Source: Thalassia testudinum
Lineage: Eukaryota > Streptophyta > Magnoliopsida > Alismatales > Hydrocharitaceae
Direction: 5' to 3'
Assembly: GCA_037157565.1 (NCBI GenBank)
Contig: JAZHRO010000014.1
Coordinates: 104,997,501 to 105,061,500, forward strand
Length of the DNA stretch: 64,000 nucleotides
Both the position numbers and the translations under genes were made by a program. The notes beneath the pieces were generated by a model. The model was not told the origin of the DNA, ran no database searches, and saw only the letters and a program-made list of their open reading frames with translations. Below, piece by piece: positions 1 to 10,331 of this stretch; position 1 is the stretch's first letter; the number at the start of each line of letters is the position of its first letter.

Positions 1-1209
1 ATAATAGCTTTAGAAAGCATAGAATAGGATAATAGAAGGTATTTAGCACTAGAATATTTCTTTTCTTATGTGTTGGCTTAAGGCAACCCTTGATGGATAT
101 ATATAGGTGTAGGAGATCAGATTTAAGCCTAGGTAGTCGTTGGAATTTGAATTGGAATGAAATAAATTAAGGTAGAAGGGCCACTAAAGTCTGACTAGAT
201 CAGACGTCTGAAAAATCAAGATAGACGTCTAAAGGAGTCATTTCAGACATATGAGAAAAAAGTCGGACATCTGAAAAACTTCGGTTGGAAAGTAGTCGTT
301 ATTGGATTACACAAAATTGAGTACAGGGACGTCTAAACAAAAAGATAAACATCTGAACAGATAATTTTAGACATCTTAGAATAAAATCGAACGTCTAAAA
401 AAGCATCAGGGTCAAAGTGATCATTTCTAGAATCAGGTTGGATCCAAACAGGGATCTAAAGACAAATTATCAAATGTCTTACTGGACGTCTGGTAAAAAG
501 TGTAGAGATCGTAAAAAAGAGTAATTAGACATCTGAATAAACGCAAGGACGTCTAATGGCCTACAACATTCCAAATTCAAAGAGAAACTGGCATAGTCAA
601 TTGCGGTCAATTTGAACATTGGATAAGAAGTAAACATTGGTCATTTCTAGATGTCCCAAGAAGACAATAGATGTTTGAAAGACAAGAAAAATTATGACCG
701 TTGTTCTTCTGAAGTTAAAGAGATATGAAAAGCTCAAGAAGGTATCTGAAAGACATAATTAGACATCGAAAGTGGATCACAGATGTCTGAAATCCTAGAT
801 GACGTAGGTCGAGAATTCTGGACAAGAATCTAGGTTCTAGACAAGAGCCTAGACATCTGATAAGGTAGATCAAACGTCTAACTAAGAAGACTCAGACGTT
901 TGAAGGAATCATAGGATGTCTGAAAATCCAATCAGAAACAAAGTCTAGTATGATGAATTAGAAGAGTGAGGATAGGAAGGTTCTAAAGGTATCTTAAGGA
1001 TAATGCAAGGCTCATTTACATTCTAAAAATGAAAAGAAACAAAACTAACTACATCTCTTTCAATCTTCATCTCCTCATTTCCATGATCTTCAACTTTCAT
1101 CAAGCATCATCCAACCCTAATCCTAAAATATCCATCTCCAAATACAATATTAAATATAACACATTTTGTTATCATCAAAATCAATGATCATGGTGCTTTA
1201 TCACCAACA
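1..1209 (-). mobile_element. Copia-type LTR, minus strand, truncated by the window edge
   Basis: Read on the minus strand, this LTR begins TGTTGGTGATAAAGCACCAT at 1209 and runs off the left edge. Its middle (about 180-930) is packed with AGACGTCT-like palindromes. Several stretches match the LTRs of copia element E at 50556 and 61847 (for example the regions around 420-450 and 590-640), so it is a diverged member of the same family. It abuts G1 integrase codons at 1210, so the right side is insertion flank. That makes it the 5' LTR of a minus-strand element lying further left, or a solo LTR. The second target duplication is outside the window. Confidence 0.8.
98..105 (-). promoter_or_regulatory. 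TATA box of the minus-strand copia LTR
   Basis: TATATATA on the minus strand, in the same context (cctacacctatatata) as the TATA boxes of both E LTRs at 51626 and 62920. This places the U3/R boundary near position 70. Confidence 0.5.
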
Positions 1210-1990
1210 CAGACAAAACAGGGGCATGCCGATAGGTGTCTTGTATGTCGTACGGTAGGCCCAAAGAGCATCATCAAGCTTTTGAGTCCAATCTTTCCAA
1301 TCAAGCCTAACCATTTTCTGCAGGATGTTCTTGATCTTTCGATTGGAGACCTGGGCCTATCCATTCATCTAGGGATGGAAAGGTGTTGAAATCCTATGAT
1401 TCACCTCATATTTTACCAGTAAATTATGAAACTAAGTATTGGTGAAATGGGTACCACCATCGCTGATGATAGCCCTCAAGATCCCGAAACGACTGAAGAT
1501 ATTCTTCTTAACAAAATCGATGACCACCTTGTGGTCATTGGTTCGGGTAGGAATAGCCTCAATCCACTTGGACACGTAGTCAATGGCTACAAGAATGTAC
1601 TGGTGTTCAAATGAAGGGAGGAAGGGTCCCATGAAATCAATGCCCCAAACAACAAAGATTTCAACGTGAAGAATTGGGTTTAAAGGCATCATGTCTCTCT
1701 TGGCTATGCTCCCGAGAGCCTGGCATCAAGAACATGACCTCGAGAATTCCTGGGCATCCTTGAATAAAGATGGCCAATAAAATCCAGATTGCAAAAACTT
1801 CGCAACCATCTTTTTCCTAGAGAAATGTCCACCACATGCAGATGCATGGTAGAACTCAAGTATGCTTTATAACTCATTCTCCAGGACACATCAGCGAATA
1901 ATTTGATCAAAGCCAAAGCAGTACAGTTCGAGGTCATCCTAAAAGTAATATTTGGCCTCGGATACAAGTCTATCCCATTGATGCTTGGTT
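1210..1990 (-). pseudogene. G1 integrase (zinc-binding and catalytic domains), broken
   Basis: The minus strand encodes an H2C2 zinc-binding region (FYHASACGGHFS, then a CXXC-like element with a stop inside) followed by the catalytic core. WGIDFMGPF carries the first catalytic Asp and IISDGGTHF the second. At the third site the codons read NG-stop-AQVSNRK where the family normally has NGQAE-SNRE, so the catalytic Glu is replaced by Gln next to a stop. The core continues through [15 protein letters not shown] and is cut at 1209 by the copia LTR. The 86-aa open piece at 1432-1692 is the best-preserved part. It would have inserted cDNA into the host chromosome; it is inactive now. Confidence 0.85.
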
Positions 1991-3835
1991 CAAACCCGGG
2001 GGATTTGACAAACGGCCAAATAATTCACCATGTCAGCAAACCAAGGGGTTTAGATACCCAAAACTATAAGAATTATTGACCCAAGAAAGTGTCAATAATT
2101 GGAATATCCAGACAAGGAGAATCAATTAGGATTCTCGAAAGATGATCCACCACTACATTTTGTGTCCTGAATTTGTCTTTAATTTCAAGATCGAATTCTT
2201 GAAGTAAAAGAATCCGTCGAATGAGCCAGGGTTTGGCATCTTTTTTGGCCTAGCGATGTCTCAAGGTTGAGTGGTCGATATAGATGACGACATGAGATCC
2301 TAAAAGATAAGCCCTGAATTTTTCCAATGCAAATACTACAACTAGCAATTTCTTTTCTGTAACAGTGTAGTTCCTTTGGGCCTCGTCTAGAGTTTTGTTA
2401 GCGTAGTAAATGATAGAGGGCTTTCTATCAATCTTCTGACCCAAAACAGCCTTGACCGCATAATCAGAAGCATCAGTCATGATCTCTAAAGGGGCTATCC
2501 AAATCGGTGGTTACAACATCGGAGAACAAGTGACTGCCATTTTAAGAAGGTCAAATGCCTTGTGACATGATTCATCAACATTGAACAACGTGTCTTTGTC
2601 CAGAAAGTTACTTAAAGGCCGAGCAACCTTAGAAAAGTCCTTGATGAACCTCCTATAAAATCCCACATGACCAAGGAATGATCAAATTTGTTTAACAAAT
2701 GTAGGTGGAGAAAGTTTGGAGATAGCATCCACCTTAGCCTTATCAACTTCAATTCTCCAATCAAAGACTACATGACCCAAGACAATGCCTTCCTATATCA
2801 CGAAGTGACCCTTCTCCCAACTAAGAACCAACAGTGTTTTGATGCATCTCTTAAGGATCAATTCCAAACTAGCCAGGACATACTCAAATGGATCTCCGAA
2901 AATGGAGAAATCGTCCATAAATACTTCCATACAATCTCCCACCATGTCTGAAAAGATGGCTAGCACGCACCTTTGAAAAGTCGCAGGTGTATTGCAAAGC
3001 CCAAATTCCATTCTACGAAATGCAAAGGTTTCATAAGGACAAGTGAAAGTTGTCCTTTCCTGGTCTTCGGGATGGATAGGAACTTGGTTATATCCCGAAT
3101 AACCGTCCAGGAAACAAAAATACTTTTGCCTAACTATTCTAGAATTTGGTCGATGAAGGGCAAAGGGAAATTATCCTTTTTCATGGCTATGTTCAACTTC
3201 CTGTAATCGATACAAACTCTCCAAGAGGAAGCTAAGCAGGTCGTGATAGATTCACCTTTCTCGTTAGTCACAACAATAATCCCAACTTTCTTGGGAACAA
3301 TTTGCACAAGACTCACCTAGGGACTATCCAAGATCGGGTATATGATACCTGCATCAAGCTACTAGATGATTTCTTTCTTGACCACTTCTCGCATATTGGG
3401 ATTCAGTCTCCTCCGCATCTAGTGAGAAGGGCAAGATCCATCTTCCATAAAAATCCAATGATTACAATAAGATGGCTCAATCCCCCTAAGGTTATGGATG
3501 GTCCAACCAATTGCCTCCTTATATGCCTTTAGGACCTTAATCAATTTTGATTCTTGCTCCTTAGTCAACTTCGCACTGATAATCACAGGGAGCATCTTCT
3601 TGGGTCCCAAGAACTCGTATTTCAGACTTTTTGGCAACAGTTTAAGTTCTAGCTGGGGCAGGCTGATAACAGAAGGTAAGAAGGATGCTAATGAAGATTC
3701 ATCAAGATGACTCAGTGGAAGAGGTTGTGAATGAATAAAATCAATAACCTCTTCAAAATGTGGCAAGTCGGCCACAGAAGGTTGTGGTTCAGGTTCAATG
3801 GTGTGGGAGGAATCCTTGAGAACGGTAACAGCCAC
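1991..3835 (-). pseudogene. G1 reverse transcriptase and RNase H, broken
   Basis: From right to left on the minus strand there is a 138-aa open linker upstream of RT (3835-3419, with KLTKEQESKLIKVLKAYKEA and AIGWTI, typical of the pre-RT region). RT finger/palm follows, with WRVCIDYRKLN near 3200 and FGLCNTPATFQRC then EVFMDDFSIFG at 3011-2793 (FMDD is the catalytic box). RNase H comes next at 2480-2250 (TDASDYAV, TEKKLLVVVFALEKF, IDHSTLRH; the acidic residues are visible). The pieces are in different frames and separated by stops, so no functional polymerase is made. Confidence 0.85.
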
Positions 3836-4290
3836 TCAAGTCTCAATGTTCATATCATTATCCTCGAATTCCTCAATATATCCACAATCCTCAAATTTGT
3901 TAATCACCTTGAAAATATCAAATTTTAGTTTTTTGTCCCCAAAGGCGATCTCCATACTACGGCTTTCGCAATTGATGTTGGCCTTAGCGATAGCAAGCAA
4001 CGGACACCCTAGGATGATGGGCATCTTCCTCAAGTTTTTAGGTACATCTATGTCACGAACAAGGAAATCTACAGAAAAATAGAAATCCTTGACCTTAACA
4101 ATAACATCCTCAATAACACCTTTCAAGTTTGTGACCGAACGGTCCGCTAACTGCAGCATTACTGAGGTCGGCTTGAATTCACCTAATCCGAACTTTTCAT
4201 GCAGGGAAGTTGAAATTAGGTTATGGATGTACCTAGATCCAAGAGTGCCTGATCAAAGGTGTAATCCCCAATAACACATGAAATCAAAGG
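3836..4290 (-). pseudogene. G1 retroviral-type aspartic protease, broken
   Basis: The catalytic motif LLDLGTSI is readable on the minus strand near 4235-4215, followed by a stop and frameshift. The remainder is open from 4159 to 3836: a VKDFYFSVDF strand, PIILGCPLLAIAKANINC (family consensus ILGRPFLATA-A-I) and an acidic tail. This is the family that cleaves Gag-Pol. Compare the better-preserved protease of element A at 10315 and that of G3 at 63621. The frame break right after the active site makes it non-functional. Confidence 0.8.
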
Positions 4291-4344
4291 GGCACCTGGA
4301 TCTCTCTTTTTCTGAGGAAGGTGATACAAGATAACAGAACTAGC

Positions 4345-4698
4345 CTACTCGAAGAGTATTACCTCCCTCAGGGTTGATTCCCTTGGCTTACACTTCTGAG
4401 TGCATAAATCCTTCAATAATTTAGCATAAGCCAGAATATGCTTAATAGCATCAAGGAGCGGAATATTGATTTCGACACTCTTGAATATATTCAAGAGCTC
4501 CTCATTGTTATCGATAGGCTTCTTCTTCTTGGGTTTTAACAGGGCTTCAGGGAATGGTACATGAGTAAAATCATTCGATCCAGGGTCCTGAGCCTTGGTT
4601 TCCTCTTCTATTTTCTCCCTTCCTTCCTCAGGCTCACAAGGGTTTGATTGACTAGAAGAGGGCAATTTTGGGTCCCGGGTTTGCCTTCCACTCCTCAA
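4345..4698 (-). pseudogene. G1 gag-pro linker fragment
   Basis: A 117-codon open stretch of charged, low-complexity sequence (EPEEGREKIEEET) followed by VPFPEALLKPKKKKPIDNNEELLNIFKSVEINIPLLDAI. The PFP-hydrophobic-basic element followed by a helix is what normally precedes the protease in Athila/Tat polyproteins; element A has the matching LPFPEALKKE at about 10270. It is a fragment of one long ORF, not a separate gene. Confidence 0.7.
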
Positions 4699-6105
4699 GG
4701 TAATAGAGTTTGCTGAAGTGTACAGGTTCGGGTCTTGGGGAGGGTTAGGAAAGATCGGAGGGCCTTGATTAGCTAGATATCCAGGATTGGATGAAGAAGC
4801 AGAAGGACCCTGCTAAACCACCTAAGCATGTGCGTGTGGGTCCTCTAATTCCCATACCCTTGGGCTCGATTACCTTGATTTTGTATGTTACGAGGGTTGG
4901 GTACAGGTTAAGATGGCAGAGATCTGGGCTGACGGGTATTAGTAATGAGCCTAGATTGCAAGTTGTCCAGTGAGGTTTTCATTTGTTGCATGAGCTGGAG
5001 CATGGATCCTTGCATTTCCACCATTTGATAGTTCAAATCAGCTTGCCCTATGGGTTAACAATCATTGCATGTTGGCTAATTGACCTAATTAGGGGGCAAC
5101 AAGTGTATACATGACCCTGACCCATTGATCTTTGTGGTGCATAATTGCTGGGTCGAATTTGGGTCTGTTGCTCTAGGTTTTTCCAGAAGTTAGGGTGGTT
5201 CCTCCAACCTGGGTTATAGGAGTTAGAATATGGGTTGGACCTAACATTCTCCTACACGGCATACACATTCTCATAAGACAAGGGTGGTGTGAAAGAAGGA
5301 GAAGGATAAGAGAAACTGGGATCAAATGCCCCAGTTTGGAACCCATGGGGTTCCGAATAATGCTAGCTCACAGCTTGAGCCATTGCCAATTGATTTATGA
5401 ACTCCTGTCCAGTAGGAGCTTGTGAAGAATGGAATCACAAACTCTAGGATTGAGTGGATCTAGAAGTATTTACAGAGTTTCCAGCAATCCACTCTTCCAT
5501 TCTTTTTGCAACCAGGTCCACCTTATCAAGTTTGTTGCAAATCAATTCCATATCAAATGGATAAGAATCCTGGAGCTCATTAGCATTCGATCTGAGTTGC
5601 TGGGACCGGTTGAAAGTGTCCATGGAGTCAGGATTGACAGAAATCTTACTAATTTCCTCAAACAAGTCATGCGCACTATCTGCATCCTTGTTAAGGAAAT
5701 TGTCTCCGCAAGAAGCATCCACGTGATTATGGAGTTTCTCAGTCAACCCGTAATAAAAGATTTACACGAGTTATCATTTCGACACCTCATGGCGTGGACA
5801 CTTCCGCAACAGGAATCGCTCCTAGGCACCATGAAGTGGTTCCCCTGGCCACTGGACAAAAGTAGTAATCGCCTGTCACAACGCATTAGTACGCCCGACT
5901 GCAAAGAATTTCTTTAGGAAGGCTGATTTAAGATCATTCCAAGTAGTTGTCAGCCTTCCAATAATTCGGTACCAATGTGTGGCCTTATCCCCGAGAAAGT
6001 GGGGGGAAAGCCTCAAGATCATCTACTTCTCATCCACGTTTTGCACTTTGGTGGTTTGGATCAAAGTGGTTAAGTCCTCCAAATGCTGAAATGAGTCTTC
6101 AAAAC
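4699..6105 (-). pseudogene. G1 gag core, distal part, broken
   Basis: Fragments in several minus-strand frames match the retrotransposon gag fold: near 6050-5760 a GDKATHWYR segment, a TTTWNDLKSAFLKKFF segment and an RFLLRKCPRHE segment. A 100-codon open piece (5746-5444) begins MTEKLHNHVDAS and includes ADSAHDLFEEI, typical of Athila/Tat Gag. Gag would form the particle that packages the RNA. The ORF is interrupted at 6105 by element A; its N-terminal part resumes at 20891-21122. Stops and frameshifts throughout. The 300 bp at 4700-5000 hold only degenerate linker sequence. Confidence 0.75.
6101..6105. repeat. Target-site duplication AAAAC, left copy, of element A
   Basis: AAAAC directly precedes the LTR start TGATTGCACAG. 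The same five bases follow the last LTR at 20886-20890, and G1 gag codons continue on the far side, so the whole 14.8 kb A block entered as one unit. Confidence 0.85.
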
Positions 6106-8138
6106 TGATTGCACAGCAATCATGGGTCCTAATCAACCTAACTAATGTCTGAACCTATCTTAAATTGTGGATATTGCACTCATATCCTACATATCATACA
6201 TTGCATCAGTCTATTTAGAATAAGATGAAATATCCTGTTAGTTAATGGTTTTTATTGCTATTTACAGATAATAAAGTGATCCAGGATGGAGATAGTGGAA
6301 TAAAGCAATAAAGGAAGAAGAAGACTAATCCAGATAAGAGGAGTGAGGAGGATAGCCTTATCCCTACCCTTAGAAACCCTAGGACAGCCTTCCCAAACCC
6401 AAAACAACCTCCATTAGGGCACCTTAGCCTCAAAACCCAAACATGGATAGCACTATCCATGTTCCTATCCCTCTCCCAAACACTTACGAACCAAAACCAA
6501 CCTAAGAAAACATAAAACCCACTCTCCAGCACCTTTTAGGACATCTAGACATCTGGCTGGACATCTGATTTCTGCAGAATAACAATCCAGGAAGCCAAAA
6601 CTCATACTGACACAGAATTGGATGTCTAATTTAGTGTCCCGACGTCCAATTTTGTAGTATAAGACGTCTGACCACTATCCTGGACGTCTGATACTGTTGT
6701 CTGGTTCCTGATTTTGGTGTTGGAAGCCCTATCTTGCCTATTTTGACCTAGGAACCCCACCGGACACCCTAGGAAACCTAAGTAGAGACCTCCTAAGCCT
6801 AGTCCACTATCCATAGCCCTACTTGTCCTATCCCCAACCCAATTGAACCATCCCAACCTAATTGGGTGCATCTACAGTTGATCGGGTGTACCCGACCCCA
6901 ATTAGATCCACCCAGGATCTAATTAACTCATACCTATTAGGGTTACCCTAGCCTAATCACATGCACACATCTAATTAGACTTGACCTAGACCTAATTAGG
7001 TTCACTCCTACCCAATTAGACTTTCCTAAGCCTAATTAGGTCCACACCCACTTAATCTAGATTGACCCAACCTATTTAGCACCTAATCCTACCAAAACCC
7101 ACAACCTAGCCCTACGAAAAACACACTCCCACACACACACACACACCTTCCCATTTTACTCCCACCAAACCCATGCACACTCTCTCGGAAACCCTAACAA
7201 CTTGTGTCAAACCTAGATCCAAAAATTGTGGCATTGGCTATTTTTGGAGCCATCAAAAGTGGCAACCAAATGGAGCCTTCCATAAAGGGCAAAGAGAGAG
7301 CTACGAAATTGGACCCTCTCCATACACTCTCCCATCCATACTCTCCACTCTAAACTTGCTTCCACCCTCCAAAACCTTAAGGCCGTCCTCCTCATCCTCC
7401 TCCAAGGCTCCATGGACGGCTAGCTAAAGAAGCTTCTCTCCAAAGCTTCAAGGACGGCCATTGGTAGAGAAAGGGAGCAACACCCTCCTCTCTCCACTTG
7501 GGTGCACTAGCCCCCATCTTCTTCTTCTTGGACGGCCATGAAGGCTCACCCATAGCCTCTTGTGGCCGGCCATCTCTTTTGGTAGGCGTGTAGACGGGTT
7601 TGCACACCCAAGGTCTAGCCTACGCCCTCACATAAGGCCGATGGCCCTAGTGGCAACTTTCCGGCGTGAGGGATTTTCTTCTATTTATATGCTTTCTAGT
7701 GTAGATGATGTGTGATAATTTTTTTATGCATAAATAATTTCATGATGTTTCTGTGATTGATTGTCCTCATGTTTGCTTGCCTATATGACACTTTGGTTTG
7801 TTCACACCATGCACGGCCACCATGGCCTCATTTAGATGCACATAGTCACTTAGGTTTTTGCAAGTTTATCTAGATCTAGGTTTCAATTCGCTTTTCGAAA
7901 TAAAAAATAAAAACACAAAAAGACAAAAGTAGTAGCTTAGGTTAGATTTAGGTTATAAAAGCCGATCCAAATCTCGATTCGTTTTCACGCCTCCCAGAGA
8001 CGAACGACCGGGACTCAAGTTCTAAAAAGAATAAAGATCTATGAGAGTTTCGTTATCACAAATATCTTTGACGAGTGGTTTTTGCGACTATACTACGACT
8101 TTCAACGATTTCAAAATACGCGATTCCCACGCTCGTCA
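6106..8138 (+). repeat. Element A LTR1
   Basis: Begins TGATTGCACAGCAATCA, itself a palindrome with 6-bp arms, and ends CGCTCGTCA. It contains a cluster of AGACGTCT-like motifs at about 6537-6692, a 10-bp inverted repeat with a 4-nt loop (6440-6463), a run of short CTAATTAG-like motifs (6840-7080), a CA repeat (about 7126-7148) and a TATAAAAG at 7954-7961. A CTATTTATA stretch near 7681 is an alternative promoter element. LTR2 and LTR3 are near-identical copies. The short open frames inside (for example 7173-7427) are low-complexity and are not called genes. Confidence 0.9.
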
Positions 8139-8140
8139 AA

Positions 8141-8158
8141 TGATGCCATTGCCGGGGA
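8141..8158 (+). promoter_or_regulatory. Element A primer-binding site, tRNA-Asp type, mutated
   Basis: TGATGCCATTGCCGGGGA starts two bases after the LTR. It differs from the canonical tRNA-Asp complement TGGCGCCGTTGCCGGGGA at three positions, all G to A, as expected from decay of methylated CpG/CpNpG sites. Athila elements typically use this tRNA. Confidence 0.75.
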
Positions 8159-9140
8159 GGTAACACGTGAGTTTAGATTTGGATTTGCTTAACTTCTCTT
8201 TTTTTTTATTGTAGGGTGTCAAGATGAGGATTTGTGCACACATCGACCCGTGGTGAAGACCGCAGGTATCTTCTTCATCCTCTAGTTTATTGCTTCCTTA
8301 GGTTAGAAAAAAAGAAAATATATATATATATATAAATTCAAATTCAAAATTTCAGATCTGAATTAAAAAAAAAAATCATTTTCCTTGGTGTGTGTTTTAA
8401 CTTGAAAACTATTTAAACACACCAAAATCAGATTTGAAAATTCGGCCAGCAAATATTGATGATTTTAAAAAATTTATTGCTGTGAAATTAGGAGTCCAAA
8501 AATCTTGTCATTCGGTCTGGTATTAGGTTTTCAAACTAGCTTTCCAGCGCCACCTTTTATTTGAAAAATTATCAGTATAAAGATTTTAAAAATTCGCATA
8601 GTGGAAGGGGGTCAGAATAGTATGCACTCTGATTTTTTATAAATTTAAACGTTTATTCTATCCTTTACATAAATCAGATATCTTTGAAATTTGTGGGGTT
8701 GGAAAGACACTGAAACCTAGTTTTTTCTATGAATTTTCAAGAATTTTTAGATTTTTTTTTATACTATTTCAAACTGCACTTCTCGTAGGGGGTCCATCTG
8801 GTCTGTTTGACCCCCTGGAACATAAAAATTTGTGAAAAATTGCACGAAAGAGTAAAAATATTAAAAAAATATTCGCTGAAAATTTTATTGAAAAAGTAAG
8901 ATCTCTACCAAATTTAATATTATCTTTCTTCAGTTATTGATCTGGGGAGTGATTTCAAGTCAGACTAAGGTCTGACTGCAGATTTTAGAAAGAGCACAAA
9001 CCCTAGGTAATTCACATTAGGGTTTAAATTTAGAGACTCAAAACAAACCTTTTTTAGCATGATTTGGGTGTGATTGCATGAGAAGGGATTTGATGTGAAG
9101 ACTATCTCTTATCTTTATTCGCATCTTCTCTCAAATATCC
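8159..9140 (+). other. Element A untranslated leader with splice-donor-like site
   Basis: This is about 980 bp of AT-rich sequence without a convincing ORF. A donor-like CGCAG|GTATC lies at 8261-8270, 125 nt after the PBS start, matching the position of donor-like sites in B, D and G1. A (TA)n run is at 8320-8333. A 10-codon mini-ORF opens at 8224. Confidence 0.5.
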
Positions 9141-10331
9141 ATGAACCCATATCATTCTTTTGACCCTCAGGGTCCTCCATCTCCCAACCCAACCATGATT
9201 TCGACTCCTCCTGGTTGGGAGACTCATCCTAACCAGCTGAGATATGATTATCCTTATCCCTCAGCTTATTTAGAACCTGAATCTCATGAATCTGACCCTT
9301 ATCTAGATCAGAACCAATTGAAATCCATAGTTGCTGAATTCCGAGAATATAATGACTATACAGATCAATGTGCCAAGCTTCTGGAGCAAATTAGATGATC
9401 TCAGGCACAATCTCAATCTTATCACTCCTCCCAGGGACAAGAGACTTGGAACAACCAGCCTAATGGGTCTAGTGACCCATATTTTGGAACCACTAGCTAT
9501 TCTACTGATTCTTGCTACCATGGGGAGGCATCCTGGACTCAGCCAACCTAAAAGGCACCTTTGGACCTAATCCATGATTTGGGTAGATCAATTAAGGAAT
9601 GCACTATTTCTGATACACCTGTACCTGATGAGATATCTCTAATGAATTGGAATAAAGGATCACAAGTACAGGACCACATAACAGGTTCTCAATCAACTCC
9701 CTCTGTAGTCAGCCCCACTCAGGGCGATACACCTATTGCTTCATATCCAAATTCGTATAACCCTGAGTGGAGAAACAATCCTGATCTTTCATGGACACCA
9801 CAGAGACCGACTTAGACTGAACATCAATCTAGGCCAGCCCAATACTCCACTCAATCCACTTTAGGGCAACAATCTAGTCCAGCCCAACCCTCAACCACCC
9901 TTGAAGATATCATGAACATTTTGTTGGACTTTGATAAGAAAAATGAAGAAAGGCTGACTAAGTTGGAAAATCATGCGAAATCTCAAGGGGATCAAATCAA
10001 GAGACTTCAAGAATCACTTTATCCCCGAATGCAAATGCCTTTTCACTCCTATTCTCCACCTATTCTTCCGACCCCTCCTCCAATCTATCAAACATGCCCT
10101 TGTGCGGGGGTCAAATCTGTGGCCTCTAAAAGGAAGAGAAAAGCTAAGAGCCCACCCAAACGACCTGATTTGGGCTCAACCAAAAATCATAAGACCAAAC
10201 CCACATCCAGCTCTGACTCAGACTCAAGGGACAAAAAGAAGAAAAAGGCTTCTGAAGTTGATTTGACCTATTTACCCTTTCCTGAGGCCTTAAAGAAAGA
10301 GTCACAAAAAAAAAATGACTTGCACACCTAA
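9141..10331 (+). pseudogene. Element A gag-like ORF with three premature stops
   Basis: One frame runs from ATG 9141 to 10331 with only three internal stops (TGA 9396, TAA near 9549, TAG near 9813), so it was one ORF of about 396 codons. The N-terminus is rich in Pro, Tyr, Ser and Gln (begins MNPYHSFDPQGPPSP). A coiled-coil-like stretch follows near 9912-10010 (DKKNEERLTKLENHAKSQG), then a Lys/Arg/Ser-rich region (10120-10250) and LPFPEALKKE, the usual lead-in to a gypsy protease. I see no zinc knuckle and no canonical retrotransposon gag core. It overlaps the next ORF by 17 nt at a run of ten A residues (10306-10315). A nucleic-acid-binding structural role is inferred only from charge and position. 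Confidence 0.6.
10306..10315 (+). other. A10 homopolymer at the gag-like/protease frame junction
   Basis: Ten consecutive A residues lie where the upstream frame (multiples of 3) overlaps the downstream ORF, which is one base out of phase (+1). Either one A was gained by slippage in what was one long ORF, or the tract is a frameshifting or transcript-slippage site. Loss of one A would put both ORFs in the same frame, which favours the first reading. Confidence 0.5.

Noticed and set aside
7173..7427. 84-codon ORF repeated in all three A LTRs (also 15192-15416 and 19920-20174), ending in a Ser run
   Set aside because: Frames differ between copies through small indels, its composition is simple (CTCC/CCATCC repeats), and no start context or homologue is evident. 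More likely untranslated LTR sequence.
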